A stretch of 20,374 bases of DNA from Desulfoprunum sp. (GCA_030696435.1 JAUYSF010000126.1:1-20374); one strand, 5' to 3'. Positions 1 to 6,798 are shown, counted from the first letter of the stretch. The notes: generated by a model not told the origin, from the sequence alone. Program-made: numbers and translations.

Positions 1-1
1 A

Positions 2-154
2 GGTGCCCTCTTCATCCGGCGCCCCTCAATGGAGGTGATTTTTGACCCGCAGAAATGTACGGGTTGCAGCCTGTGCGTACCTGTATGTCCGGTAAGGGCG
101 ATGGAGGTATCTTTGGCCGAGGAGTGGGTTCTACCCGAGGAACTCATTGCCTAA
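2..154 (+). CDS. 4Fe-4S ferredoxin-type protein, C-terminal fragment
   Basis: The frame is open from the left edge and stops with TAA at 152-154, giving the last 50 residues of a protein whose start lies outside the window. It carries one 4Fe-4S signature, CTGCSLCVPVCPVRAM, at about residues 19-34 of the fragment (C-x2-C-x2-C-x3-C-P). Such a motif binds one iron-sulfur cluster and normally serves electron transfer or cluster-assisted catalysis. Only about 16 residues follow the motif, so this is a C-terminal ferredoxin module or the end of a small ferredoxin. One cluster motif is visible; a second could lie upstream. The parent protein cannot be named from this piece. Two tandem hairpins follow the stop codon. 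Confidence 0.8.
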   Translation, partial: GALFIRRPSMEVIFDPQKCTGCSLCVPVCPVRAMEVSLAEEWVLPEELIA

Positions 155-167
155 GATCAGTTAGGGA

Positions 168-228
168 CTTATTGTTATCTGATTGGAATAACAATAAGCT
201 GTCCGATCCCAAAAAGCAGATCGGACAG
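168..228. terminator. Two tandem hairpins between convergent genes
   Basis: Two perfect inverted repeats lie side by side in the gap between the ferredoxin fragment and bamD. The first has 11-bp arms CTTATTGTTAT (168-178) and ATAACAATAAG (188-198) around a 9-nt loop. The second has 10-bp arms CTGTCCGATC (199-208) and GATCGGACAG (219-228) around a 10-nt loop. Neither is followed by a clean T-run on the plus strand. On the minus strand the GC-richer hairpin is followed by CTTATTGTTATT, which is moderately T-rich. The position suggests bidirectional transcription termination or 3'-end protection. Confidence 0.45.
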
Positions 229-243
229 GGGAGGAGGGACGGA

Positions 244-1059
244 CTATTTCTGTGCTCCCTCAGCCGCAGGTCGTTCTTTCTCAGCTGATGAGAAAATTGA
301 CCAGTCCGGCAGGGACATTTTGGGGAACCACGAAGAAAGATTTGATTTCGGGGCCTTTCCTGTCTGAATTAGGGCAAGGAGGTCCTTGGCTCGGACGGTT
401 ATGCTGGAATCAGGATACATAGCAAGAAGGTTTTTGAGACGGGTCTCGGCTTCCTTGAGCTTGTCTGTTCTCAGATAAAACTGAACTACAAAGTATTCAT
501 GATTTGCGAGGAATTCCCGGGCGGCCTTGATTCTTGCCTTGGCTTCGGCGGTGTATGGTGCCTCGGGATAGGCCCTTATCAGCTGACCGAAGAGCTGAAT
601 GGCCTGTTCTGCCCCTGAAATATCACGGTCTACTCGGTCGATCTGTTTATAATTGCACATAGCCTTCTGGTAAATCACATAGGGCATGGCTTCGTTAGTT
701 GGATGCCTGTCTTCAAATCCTTGGTAGAGGGTAAGGGCCTCAAGATAGCGCTCAAGGAAATAATTGCAGTCCGCGGCCTTCAGTTCTGCCAGGGTCGCTT
801 CCGGAGTAAAGGGATACGTATCAAGGATTTCCTGAAAATATTCAAGCGCCGTAAAGTATTTCCCTACCGCATAATCATCCATACCTTTTGTTATCAAGGC
901 CTTGGCCGGGAGGTGCACATCGACCACTTCCTCTCTTGAAAAATCGAGCATAGATTTGATTTTCGCACAGCCGGTCAGGTTGAAGAGGAGAATGAGTACA
1001 CAAAACTGAGCGAGTACAAGAGAAAAACGGGTGGTCGAAGAGGGGGAGTGTGGGCGCAT
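244..1059 (-). CDS. bamD: Outer membrane protein assembly lipoprotein BamD
   Basis: This is a BamD/YfiO/ComL-family lipoprotein of 271 residues. It belongs to the BAM machine that inserts beta-barrel proteins into the outer membrane. The N-terminus is a lipoprotein signal: positive residues, a hydrophobic stretch (about 12-28) and a lipobox LTGC, so Cys31 would be lipidated after cleavage. The rest is helical with TPR-like units, for example ALEYFQEILDTYPFTPEA, then QLFGQLIRAYPEAPYTAEA and RLKNLLAMYPDSSITVRA. That layout and length are typical of the family. The frame extends 18 codons upstream into trxB, but the ATG at 1057-1059 gives a proper signal peptide and has AAGGGAAAG just before it. 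It lies 19 bases after the trxB stop, so the two are probably cotranscribed. Confidence 0.9.
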   Translation of the reverse strand: MRPHSPSSTTRFSLVLAQFCVLILLFNLTGCAKIKSMLDFSREEVVDVHLPAKALITKGMDDYAVGKYFTALEYFQEILDTYPFTPEATLAELKAADCNYFLERYLEALTLYQGFEDRHPTNEAMPYVIYQKAMCNYKQIDRVDRDISGAEQAIQLFGQLIRAYPEAPYTAEAKARIKAAREFLANHEYFVVQFYLRTDKLKEAETRLKNLLAMYPDSSITVRAKDLLALIQTGKAPKSNLSSWFPKMSLPDWSIFSSAEKERPAAEGAQK

Positions 1060-1078
1060 AGTCTTTCCCTTGGAGTTG

Positions 1079-2011
1079 TTATTTGAGGCTTTGGAGGTAG
1101 GCTTCAGCCGCAAGAACAGCGGTTGCCCCTTCTCCTACGGCATTGACGATCTGGCGCACAGCCTTGCTGCGAATATCTCCAGCCGCCATGACACCGGGAA
1201 TCGAAGTCCGAGTTTCCAGGTCAGTGGGGATAAAACCCCACTTGTCGGCCTGCAGGAGATCAAGAGGAAGGGCCTCGTTATTGGGAGTTACGCCAATCAG
1301 CACAAAGACTCCTTCCACGGCCAGAGTTGACGTCTTTCCGGAGGTATCGATAAGATTCACACCTTCGACCCCGTTCTTGCCTTCAATAGAAGTGACTCGG
1401 GAATTCCAGATGAAATCAATCTTACTGTTGGCAAAGGCTATTTCTTGGAGAATCTTGGTAGCCCGAAGTTCGTCTCGGCGATGGATTACAGTGACTCTGC
1501 TGGCAAACTTTGTCAAATATTCCGCCTCTTGGATGGCGGTGTTGCCCCCACCGATGACAGCAACATGCATATTGCGGTAAAAAGGGGCGTCACAAGTGCC
1601 GCAATATGAGACCCCTTTGCCGCGAAGATCATGTTCCCCAGGGACATTGAGGGTATTGGCGCTTGCTCCGGTGCAGATGATGAGTGCATCACAACTCATC
1701 TCCGATCCGTCGTCAAGAATCAGGCGTTTGTATTTGGGGTCACTGAAGTCGACACGGCTCACCTGGGTCATGAGGGTGTTTAGGTCAAAGCGCTTGGCGT
1801 GGGCCGTCATTTTATCAACAAGATCAAATCCTGAAATTCCCTCAGGAAAACCTGGATAATTATCGACCCAATCAGTGAGAAGGACCTGACCGCCGGTTGC
1901 CCCTTTTTCGATCAAAACATGGTCAAGGCGGGCACGGGCGGCATAGAGTCCGGCGGAGAGTCCGGCGGGGCCTCCTCCTAAGATCACCAGTTCGTAGTGT
2001 TTTTTTTGCAT
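1079..2011 (-). CDS. trxB: Thioredoxin reductase (NADPH)
   Basis: This FAD-containing reductase transfers electrons from NADPH to thioredoxin in the cytoplasm. The 310-residue length fits bacterial TrxB. An FAD-binding GGGPAG loop lies at residues 12-17 and the redox-active disulfide CGTC at 137-140. The commonest form of that motif is CATC. The NADP-binding loop GGGNTA is at 154-159 and HRRDELRA, which contacts the NADPH 2'-phosphate, is at 177-184. A C-terminal FAD motif (AAGDIRS...RQIVNAVGEG) is also present. The neighbour trxA encodes its likely substrate. No Shine-Dalgarno sequence is visible before the ATG at 2009-2011, and a terminator-like hairpin with a T-tract ends only about 18 bases upstream. 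trxB output may therefore depend on read-through from trxA. Confidence 0.96.
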   Translation of the reverse strand: MQKKHYELVILGGGPAGLSAGLYAARARLDHVLIEKGATGGQVLLTDWVDNYPGFPEGISGFDLVDKMTAHAKRFDLNTLMTQVSRVDFSDPKYKRLILDDGSEMSCDALIICTGASANTLNVPGEHDLRGKGVSYCGTCDAPFYRNMHVAVIGGGNTAIQEAEYLTKFASRVTVIHRRDELRATKILQEIAFANSKIDFIWNSRVTSIEGKNGVEGVNLIDTSGKTSTLAVEGVFVLIGVTPNNEALPLDLLQADKWGFIPTDLETRTSIPGVMAAGDIRSKAVRQIVNAVGEGATAVLAAEAYLQSLK

Positions 2012-2029
2012 GAATGAAGAAGATAAATC

Positions 2030-2095
2030 AAAAAAGGAAACGCTGTCTGTAGTATTTGGGGAGAGTTGAGATGCCCCCCGAAAGAGTAGACAGCG
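2030..2095 (-). terminator. Terminator or attenuator between trxA and trxB
   Basis: Read on the minus strand, an 8-bp perfect stem (CGCTGTCT at 2088-2095, AGACAGCG at 2041-2048) encloses a second pairing between a G-run and a CCCC block, and is followed by TTTCCTTTTTT (2030-2040). Hairpin plus T-rich tail is the signature of intrinsic termination. It lies after the trxA stop and about 18 bases before the trxB ATG. It could end a monocistronic trxA transcript and let a fraction read through into trxB and bamD. The long loop makes its strength uncertain. Confidence 0.6.
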
Positions 2096-2104
2096 CAGGG
2101 GAAA

Positions 2105-2431
2105 TTAAAGTGCTTTCTTTATGAGATCGATGAGTTGGGATTTTCCGACGGCACCGGTAATTTGATCAACCACTTCACCATTCTTGAATAGAATAAGTGT
2201 CGGGATTGCCCGGATGCCATACTTGCCGGGTGTGGCGGGATTTTCGTCAACATTCATCTTGGCGATGGTCACTTTCCCGGAATATTCATCGGCTAGATCT
2301 TCAATGACTGGTCCAATGGCCTTGCATGGCCCGCACCAGGGAGCCCAGAAGTCTACTAGAGATGGCTGTCCGGAACTGATCATTGCACTGAAATCTGCGT
2401 CATTAACGTGTTGGACCTTTTCATTTGCCAT
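2105..2431 (-). CDS. trxA: Thioredoxin
   Basis: This is a 108-residue thioredoxin, the standard length, with the active site WCGPC at residues 32-36 (Cys33 and Cys36). It also has the fold-defining FWAPWCGPCK context, a buried acidic residue in SLVDFWA, and the cis-proline loop GIRAIPTLILFKNGE. It reduces disulfides in cytoplasmic proteins and is recycled by TrxB, whose gene lies downstream. The start is well supported: AAAGGAGA (minus-strand reading of 2441-2448) precedes the ATG with normal spacing. The leader contains an inverted repeat, and a promoter-like site lies at about 2520-2548. Confidence 0.97.
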   Translation of the reverse strand: MANEKVQHVNDADFSAMISSGQPSLVDFWAPWCGPCKAIGPVIEDLADEYSGKVTIAKMNVDENPATPGKYGIRAIPTLILFKNGEVVDQITGAVGKSQLIDLIKKAL

Positions 2432-2473
2432 TGCACATTTCTCCTTTGAAAGCGGGTATTGTTTCTGTCAGCC

Positions 2474-2505
2474 TCATTCACCGGTGGCGGGTGTGCCGTG
2501 AATGA
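2474..2505 (-). promoter_or_regulatory. Inverted repeat in the trxA leader
   Basis: Perfect 8-bp arms TCATTCAC (2474-2481) and GTGAATGA (2498-2505) flank a 16-base GC-rich loop, about 40 bases upstream of the trxA start. If transcription begins near 2513, the element is near the 5' end of the mRNA. There it could stabilise the transcript or serve as a regulator site. No T-run follows it on the minus strand, so it is not a typical terminator. Confidence 0.4.
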
Positions 2506-2519
2506 AGAGATTTATAATT

Positions 2520-2548
2520 AGTTTACCTGCTGCTCATTTACCTGACAA
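2520..2548 (-). promoter_or_regulatory. Putative trxA promoter with direct repeats
   Basis: On the minus strand a TTGTCA (2543-2548) is separated by 17 bases from TAAACT (2520-2525), a five-of-six and a four-of-six match to the sigma70 boxes. The octamer CAGGTAAA occurs twice (2522-2529 and 2537-2544) with a 15-bp period. It overlaps both boxes, so a regulator bound to it could affect transcription. The -10 box is weak, and the assignment rests on spacing and position. Confidence 0.42.
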
Positions 2549-2640
2549 GCAAAATATTGTCGAAGCAAAACAGGAGGAAATGAACGAGCAAGCCCCACTA
2601 CCATCTGCATGAAAACGGGAGAAATCAAGGGGAAACGTGT

Positions 2641-2670
2641 TTGACAGTTTTTCCCTTGGCATGCTATATT
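2641..2670 (+). promoter_or_regulatory. Putative sigma70-type promoter of hemL
   Basis: A perfect TTGACA (2641-2646) is followed after 18 bases by TATATT (2665-2670), which differs from the consensus -10 at one position. Transcription would start near 2677 and leave a leader of about 120 bases before the hemL ATG. This is the clearest promoter in the window on sequence alone. Confidence 0.7.
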
Positions 2671-2796
2671 CTCAACCCATAAGATTATCATGCATATCAG
2701 GGCTGCATCTTGACTGGTATTGATATATTTCGGAAAGTAAAATTGTTGCCCAGGAGTTTTTCAATTTTTGCCTCGTAGGACCCAAAAAGGAATGAA

Positions 2797-4089
2797 ATGA
2801 AAAGAGATATATCAGAAGAGATGTTCAGGCAGGCGAGAAAGGTGATTCCCGGAGGTGTTAACAGTCCGGTCAGGGCCTGCAGGTCAGTGGGGTGTGACCC
2901 GGTTTTCATCAAACGAGCCCAAGGGGCATCGGTGTTTGATGTCGATGATAATGAATATATTGATTTTGTCAGTTCTTGGGGCCCGATGATTCTTGGGCAT
3001 GCCCATCCGGCTGTTATCAGGACGATTAGTGCAACTGCAGCAGGTGGCACCAGTTTTGGAGCTCCCACTCCTTCTGAAGTAGAGCTGGCAGCCATGGTGG
3101 TTGAGGCAGTGCCGTCAATTGAAAAGGTTCGATTCGTCAATTCCGGCACCGAGGCGACGATGAGTGCCATACGACTGGCCAGGGGGTATACCGGCAGAAA
3201 TATTGTCGTTAAGTTTGACGGCTGCTACCATGGTCACGCAGATTCTTTCCTCGTTAAGGCGGGTTCCGGGCTTCTGACCCTCGGAATTCCTGGGAGTCCT
3301 GGTGTTCCCGAGGATATTGTCAAAAATACCCTATCTCTGCCCTACAATAACCTGGAAATCCTTGAGAGTTCTCTGAGGCAAAAGGCCTCGAACATCGCCT
3401 GTGTCATCATTGAACCCGTTGCGGGCAATATGGGTTGCGTCCTCCCGGCTCCAGGGTTTCTCGAGGGCGTTCGACGGATAACAAAAGAGTTGGGTATTAT
3501 CCTGATATTTGATGAGGTAATTACCGGATTCAGATTGGCCTATGGAGGTGCCCAGGAATATTATGGCATTCTTCCCGATCTGACCTGTCTTGGTAAAATT
3601 GTTGGCGGCGGTCTGCCGGTTGGCGCTTATGGAGGTAAGGCGGAGATTATGGACTGTGTAGCCCCCGATGGTCCCGTATACCAGGCGGGAACACTATCCG
3701 GGAATCCCCTGGCCATGGCGGCGGGAATTGCTACTCTCAAGGAATTGCAAAGGGTCGATTTTTATGCGGAGCTCAATGCTAAAGCAGCTTCCTTTGCAGA
3801 ACAACTCAATGGAATCAGTAAATCTCTTGGTATAGATGTGCAATTGAATAGAGTCGGTTCCCTCATGACGGGCTTTTTTGCAGGAGGACCGGTGTATGAT
3901 TTTGAATCGGCCATGCAGGCGGATACGACGCGCTATGCCCAACATTATAGGCAGATGCTCGAGAAAGGGATCTATCTCGCACCTTCCCAGTTTGAAGTGG
4001 CTTTTATCTCGGCAGCCCATTCCGGAAAAGATCTTGATAAGGCAGTTAAAATGACTGAATGGTCATTCAAGAAATTGCTCGATGTGTGA
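2797..4089 (+). CDS. hemL: Glutamate-1-semialdehyde 2,1-aminomutase
   Basis: This PLP enzyme converts glutamate-1-semialdehyde to 5-aminolevulinate, the last step of the C5 route that feeds heme, siroheme and cobalamin synthesis. The 430-residue length fits the family. Characteristic stretches are the N-terminal IPGGVNSPVRA (17-27), the phosphate-binding region VNSGTEATMSA (114-124), FDGCYHGHAD (140-149), and FDEVITGFR with Asp239 contacting the PLP ring nitrogen. Lys267 in TCLGKIVGGGLPVGAYGG is the expected Schiff-base lysine. AAAAAGGA precedes the ATG with normal spacing. The gene is not overlapped by its neighbours. It has its own promoter-like site upstream and lies 88 bases before atpZ. 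Confidence 0.97.
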   Translation: MKRDISEEMFRQARKVIPGGVNSPVRACRSVGCDPVFIKRAQGASVFDVDDNEYIDFVSSWGPMILGHAHPAVIRTISATAAGGTSFGAPTPSEVELAAMVVEAVPSIEKVRFVNSGTEATMSAIRLARGYTGRNIVVKFDGCYHGHADSFLVKAGSGLLTLGIPGSPGVPEDIVKNTLSLPYNNLEILESSLRQKASNIACVIIEPVAGNMGCVLPAPGFLEGVRRITKELGIILIFDEVITGFRLAYGGAQEYYGILPDLTCLGKIVGGGLPVGAYGGKAEIMDCVAPDGPVYQAGTLSGNPLAMAAGIATLKELQRVDFYAELNAKAASFAEQLNGISKSLGIDVQLNRVGSLMTGFFAGGPVYDFESAMQADTTRYAQHYRQMLEKGIYLAPSQFEVAFISAAHSGKDLDKAVKMTEWSFKKLLDV

Positions 4090-4177
4090 AAAATCGATTG
4101 ACTTTGCCAGGGAGGCATGATACCAAACCCTGTTATATTAGAACCGATAACGGCATTGCCCAAGAGTGGAGATCAGG

Positions 4178-4411
4178 ATGTCTGATAACAAGAAAGAGTT
4201 TATCCACTTGCTGGCAAATTATGGTCACATAGGCTTTACGTTTGTCGCGGCAATTTTTGTCGGGTTGGCCGGTGGGATCTTGCTAGATCAAAAAGTGTTT
4301 GATGGCAAGACAGCACCGTGGTTTACTTTTTTAGGGTTGGCTTTTGGCATAGCCGCTGGTTTTAAAAATCTCTTGGATATTGTCTGGCGTCTTCAGGACA
4401 AAGAGAAGTAG
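4178..4411 (+). CDS. atpZ: AtpZ/AtpI-family ATP synthase accessory protein
   Basis: This small membrane protein of 77 residues sits at the head of the F0 gene block, as AtpZ-type proteins (once called ATPase gene 1) usually do. It has a short polar N-terminus and two hydrophobic segments, about residues 14-33 (HIGFTFVAAIFVGLAGGILL) and 45-67. Known relatives assist ATP synthase assembly or divalent-ion uptake, but their exact function is not settled. The frame also opens at a GTG at 4166. I prefer the ATG at 4178 because GTGGAG lies 6 bases ahead of it. The stop is 19 bases before the preferred start of atpI. Confidence 0.82.
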   Translation: MSDNKKEFIHLLANYGHIGFTFVAAIFVGLAGGILLDQKVFDGKTAPWFTFLGLAFGIAAGFKNLLDIVWRLQDKEK

Positions 4412-4430
4412 ACAAGCGATAGAGGTGACT

Positions 4431-4853
4431 GTGGCTGATGATGAGATGTCCCTGCAGAAAATGCAGGTAATGAGTTGGGTATATCTGGCTGTGATGGTAT
4501 TGGGTGCGTGGATATTGCATTCATCGTTTTTTGCTTGGTCGGTATTTGTTGGTGGTATCATATCGATACTCAGTTTTTGGGTTTCTCATACCGATGTGAT
4601 GCACTTTATCGAAACGCTGACCTCTCATCCGGGACCTGAAGGTGAAAAGGCGCGGGTTAAAAAAGGCAAGGCGGGATATCTGATAAAGTTTTGGGTGCGG
4701 ATAGTAATTATTGGTATTGTCCTGCTGGTGCTCATTAAATACAGGAAGGTCAATATCTTTGGCTTGATTTTGGGGTTGTCAACGGTAGTGTTTACGATTA
4801 CATTTACGGCCGTGAATGTGGCGAGGCGCTATTTCTTCAGTGGGAGGAGGTAA
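4431..4853 (+). CDS. atpI: ATP synthase subunit I (AtpI-like)
   Basis: This is an integral membrane protein of about 140 residues in the usual atpI position just before atpB. Four hydrophobic segments can be seen: WVYLAVMVLGAWILHS, FAWSVFVGGIISILSFWV, FWVRIVIIGIVLLVLI and IFGLILGLSTVVFTITFTAV. This fits the ATP synthase I family, which helps assemble the c-ring. The start is uncertain. GTG at 4431 follows AGAGGTG closely and lies after the atpZ stop. ATG at 4446 is the alternative. A TTG further upstream at 4380 would overlap atpZ and is unlikely. The stop TAA overlaps the purine-rich stretch ahead of atpB, so translation of the two is probably coupled. Confidence 0.82.
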   Translation: MADDEMSLQKMQVMSWVYLAVMVLGAWILHSSFFAWSVFVGGIISILSFWVSHTDVMHFIETLTSHPGPEGEKARVKKGKAGYLIKFWVRIVIIGIVLLVLIKYRKVNIFGLILGLSTVVFTITFTAVNVARRYFFSGRR

Positions 4854-4861
4854 AAGGGAAT

Positions 4862-5584
4862 ATGGAACATCCGATACTATTTATTTCGATCATTCTTGAG
4901 AAACTGGGCTTGCCGGTCCCGCATGGGCCAGTCGGACATAGTTTTCTCGAGCAGTTATGTGCACCATATATGACCTATACGTGGTTGGTCATGGCCTTTC
5001 TTTTCATCGTCTCAAAGCTGACTCTTGGCAATCTGGAAATGGTTCCCGGCAAGGGACAGAATTTCTGGGAGATCTTGATCGGTGGCATGGACGAATTCTT
5101 TTCCGACAATATGGGACGGGAAATGACGGACACCTTCTTTCCGATGATTGCTACGTTTGCTCTCTATATCGCTGTAGCCAATCTTATCGGATTGATCCCG
5201 GGTTTCATGTCCCCGACCTCAAGTATCAATACGACCCTGGCCCTGACCATTATTGTCTGGATTACCCACCATATAATTGGTTTTCGGGCGCATGGTTTCG
5301 GCTACTATAAACATTTCATCGGACCGATGTGGTGGCTTATCCCGTTGATGCTGCCCATCGAGTTGATCAGTAACTTTGCCCGACTACTCAGCCTCTCCAT
5401 CCGTCTTTTCGGAAATATTATGGCGAAAGAAACCTTGCTTGGAATACTCTTCATGCTGGCTGGAAGCTTTTTTGCTCCCCTGCCGATCATGATTCTGGGT
5501 GTCCTTGTATCAGTGGTTCAGGCCATGGTTTTTGTACTGCTGACGGTTGTGTATTTTGGTCAGGCAAAAGAGCATGCTCATTGA
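4862..5584 (+). CDS. atpB: ATP synthase F0 subunit a
   Basis: Subunit a forms the half-channels that carry ions to and from the c-ring. The 240-residue protein has several membrane helices and ends in the diagnostic segment ELISNFARLLSLSIRLFGNIMAKE. Arg181 in that segment corresponds to the essential arginine (Arg210 in E. coli). Other family features are the NLIGLIPGF stretch (107-115) and the closing helix SVVQAMVFVLLTVVYFG. The ATG follows AAAAGGGA and comes 8 bases after the atpI stop. The next gene encodes the c subunit. Genes for subunit b and F1 are not here, so they must be encoded elsewhere. Confidence 0.97.
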   Translation: MEHPILFISIILEKLGLPVPHGPVGHSFLEQLCAPYMTYTWLVMAFLFIVSKLTLGNLEMVPGKGQNFWEILIGGMDEFFSDNMGREMTDTFFPMIATFALYIAVANLIGLIPGFMSPTSSINTTLALTIIVWITHHIIGFRAHGFGYYKHFIGPMWWLIPLMLPIELISNFARLLSLSIRLFGNIMAKETLLGILFMLAGSFFAPLPIMILGVLVSVVQAMVFVLLTVVYFGQAKEHAH

Positions 5585-5673
5585 TAGGTCTGTGATCAAA
5601 GTACGTTACAAATATGAATTGCGGTTTTTAGGAAGAAGGCCAAATAAATATTTTATCTTTAAAGGAGAAAACA

Positions 5674-5937
5674 ATGGAAGGTAATATTCAAGTTGCTTTA
5701 ATTTGTATTGCTGCAGCGCTTTCAATCGGACTTGCTGGCCTTGGAGCAGGAATCGGTATTGGTTCTGTTGGTCAGGGCGCTACCATGGGTCTTGCCAGGA
5801 ACCCGGAAGTACAGCCGAAATTGATGGTATTCATGATCCTCGGCATGGCCCTTGCCGAGTCAATTGCAATTTACGGATTGGTTATCTCTCTGATTCTGCT
5901 CTATGCAAATCCCATTTCAAAGATTGTTGTTGGATAA
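5674..5937 (+). CDS. atpE: ATP synthase F0 subunit c
   Basis: The 87-residue proteolipid forms two membrane helices joined by the polar loop ARNPEVQP (41-48). Glycines packed in helix 1 (GLAGLGAGIGIGSVGQG) are typical of c subunits. Glu62 in the second helix is the ion-carrying carboxylate, within ALAESIAIYG. Ser63 and Tyr67 next to it resemble helix-2 residues of sodium-binding rings. When aligned on the R-x-P loop, however, the helix-1 position of the sodium-ligand glutamine is occupied by Ile29, so proton coupling is at least as likely. A strong AAAGGAG lies before the ATG. A strong intrinsic terminator follows. Confidence 0.97.
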   Translation: MEGNIQVALICIAAALSIGLAGLGAGIGIGSVGQGATMGLARNPEVQPKLMVFMILGMALAESIAIYGLVISLILLYANPISKIVVG

Positions 5938-5968
5938 TTGTAAATCCCCAACAGAGAAATAAGATTAT

Positions 5969-6001
5969 AAAAGGGCCGCAGATTATTCTGCGGCCCTTTT
6001 T
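5969..6001 (+). terminator. Intrinsic terminator of the atp F0 operon
   Basis: A perfect 14-bp stem, AAAAGGGCCGCAGA (5969-5982) with TCTGCGGCCCTTTT (5987-6000), closes over a 4-base loop and ends in a run of T. It lies 31 bases after the atpE stop. It should end transcription of atpZ-atpI-atpB-atpE before any F1 genes. Confidence 0.95.
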
Positions 6002-6030
6002 GCGTTTTGAGTCAGCCCCTTTTTTAGTAC

Positions 6031-6798
6031 ATGTATGCCATGGATATCGACGATCTTTGCAGGCCTGGTACAGAGGAAGACATTATTATTTCTCCTCGGC
6101 GTGGGAGAAATGAGAAACCCATCCCTGAATCGGGAGTTCTTCTGGTTAATCCCACTGAGGCCAAATATGCGATGGCCAAGATTCTCAGGGAAGGAGGGCA
6201 AGCCCGTAATATATATCATTCACAACTCTGTATCCATTCCAGCAACCAGTTTTTTGTGGCAGGGCCGGCAGTCAGTTCACCTGTTGCGGCAATGACTGCA
6301 GAAAAGCTCATAGCCTTAGGTGCGCGAAAAATCTATCTCTTCAGTTGGTGCGGCGCAATCTCGCCGGAGCTGAAAATTGGCAGTGTGGTCATCGGAGACT
6401 TGCCTTTTTCTGGTGAAGGCACCTCACAATACTATGTAACTGGCCAACCGATCCTTCCTGCAACATACAGTACGGCAAAATTTCAAGATGCTGCACTACA
6501 GATGGGAAAACACGCTCGTGTTGGAAACATTTGGACAACTGATGCGCCCTATAGAGAAAACAGGTGTTTTTTTAGGCAGTTATTGGAGGAAAAGGAGGTG
6601 GTGGGGGTCGATATGGAATACTCTGCGCTTTGTGCTGTCAGCAGCTTCAGAAATGTCGACTTCGCTGGGATTTTCATCGTTTCTGACGAACTCTGGGGCG
6701 ATAAATGGATACCAGGATTCAAAAACCCAGAGTTTCTCGCTACCAGCAGAAAATTAATCGATCTGTTGCTTACTGTTCATTTTCACGGGAAGGATTGA
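6031..6798 (+). CDS. Nucleoside phosphorylase family protein
   Basis: The 255-residue protein belongs to the PNP/uridine phosphorylase fold, which cleaves nucleosides or related N-ribosides at the glycosidic bond. Visible family features are the N-terminal PRRGRNEKPIPE, a glycine/proline loop (VAGPAVSSPVAAM), the GAISPELKIGSVVIGD stretch that usually follows the phosphate-binding region, and GEGTSQYY. The nucleoside-contacting VDMEYSAL is also present. The closing SDELWGDKW matches the usual acidic base region. The substrate cannot be assigned. The start is uncertain: ATGs at 6031 and 6040 share the frame, neither has a clear Shine-Dalgarno, and the atp terminator ends only 30 bases upstream. 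Its stop lies one base before the rimO start, so the pair is almost certainly one operon. Confidence 0.87.
   Translation: MYAMDIDDLCRPGTEEDIIISPRRGRNEKPIPESGVLLVNPTEAKYAMAKILREGGQARNIYHSQLCIHSSNQFFVAGPAVSSPVAAMTAEKLIALGARKIYLFSWCGAISPELKIGSVVIGDLPFSGEGTSQYYVTGQPILPATYSTAKFQDAALQMGKHARVGNIWTTDAPYRENRCFFRQLLEEKEVVGVDMEYSALCAVSSFRNVDFAGIFIVSDELWGDKWIPGFKNPEFLATSRKLIDLLLTVHFHGKD

Larger units (their letters stand above)
2432..2796. other. Divergent trxA-hemL intergenic region
   Basis: This 365-base gap separates divergently transcribed trxA and hemL. It holds the trxA leader hairpin and promoter-like site on the left and a good sigma70-type promoter for hemL at 2641-2670. Between them (about 2549-2640) I see no conserved reading frame, RNA gene or obvious repeat. 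The hemL leader (about 2677-2796) is roughly 120 bases long and shows no riboswitch I can recognise. Confidence 0.7.

Noticed and set aside
1060..1113. Longer bamD with 18 extra N-terminal residues
   Set aside because: The extension would put polar residues before a complete lipoprotein signal and overlap trxB; the ATG at 1057-1059 gives a normal signal peptide.
1143..1580. Plus-strand ORF of 145 residues opposite trxB
   Set aside because: Shadow of the well-supported thioredoxin reductase frame.
2697..3170. Minus-strand ORF of 157 residues opposite the hemL start and promoter
   Set aside because: It overlaps conserved hemL sequence and the leader, and has no recognisable motif.
5773..5778. 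Gln34 of subunit c as a sodium ligand, because VGQG resembles sodium c-rings
   Set aside because: Aligning on the conserved R-x-P loop puts Gln34 about five residues away from the ligand position, which is Ile29 here.
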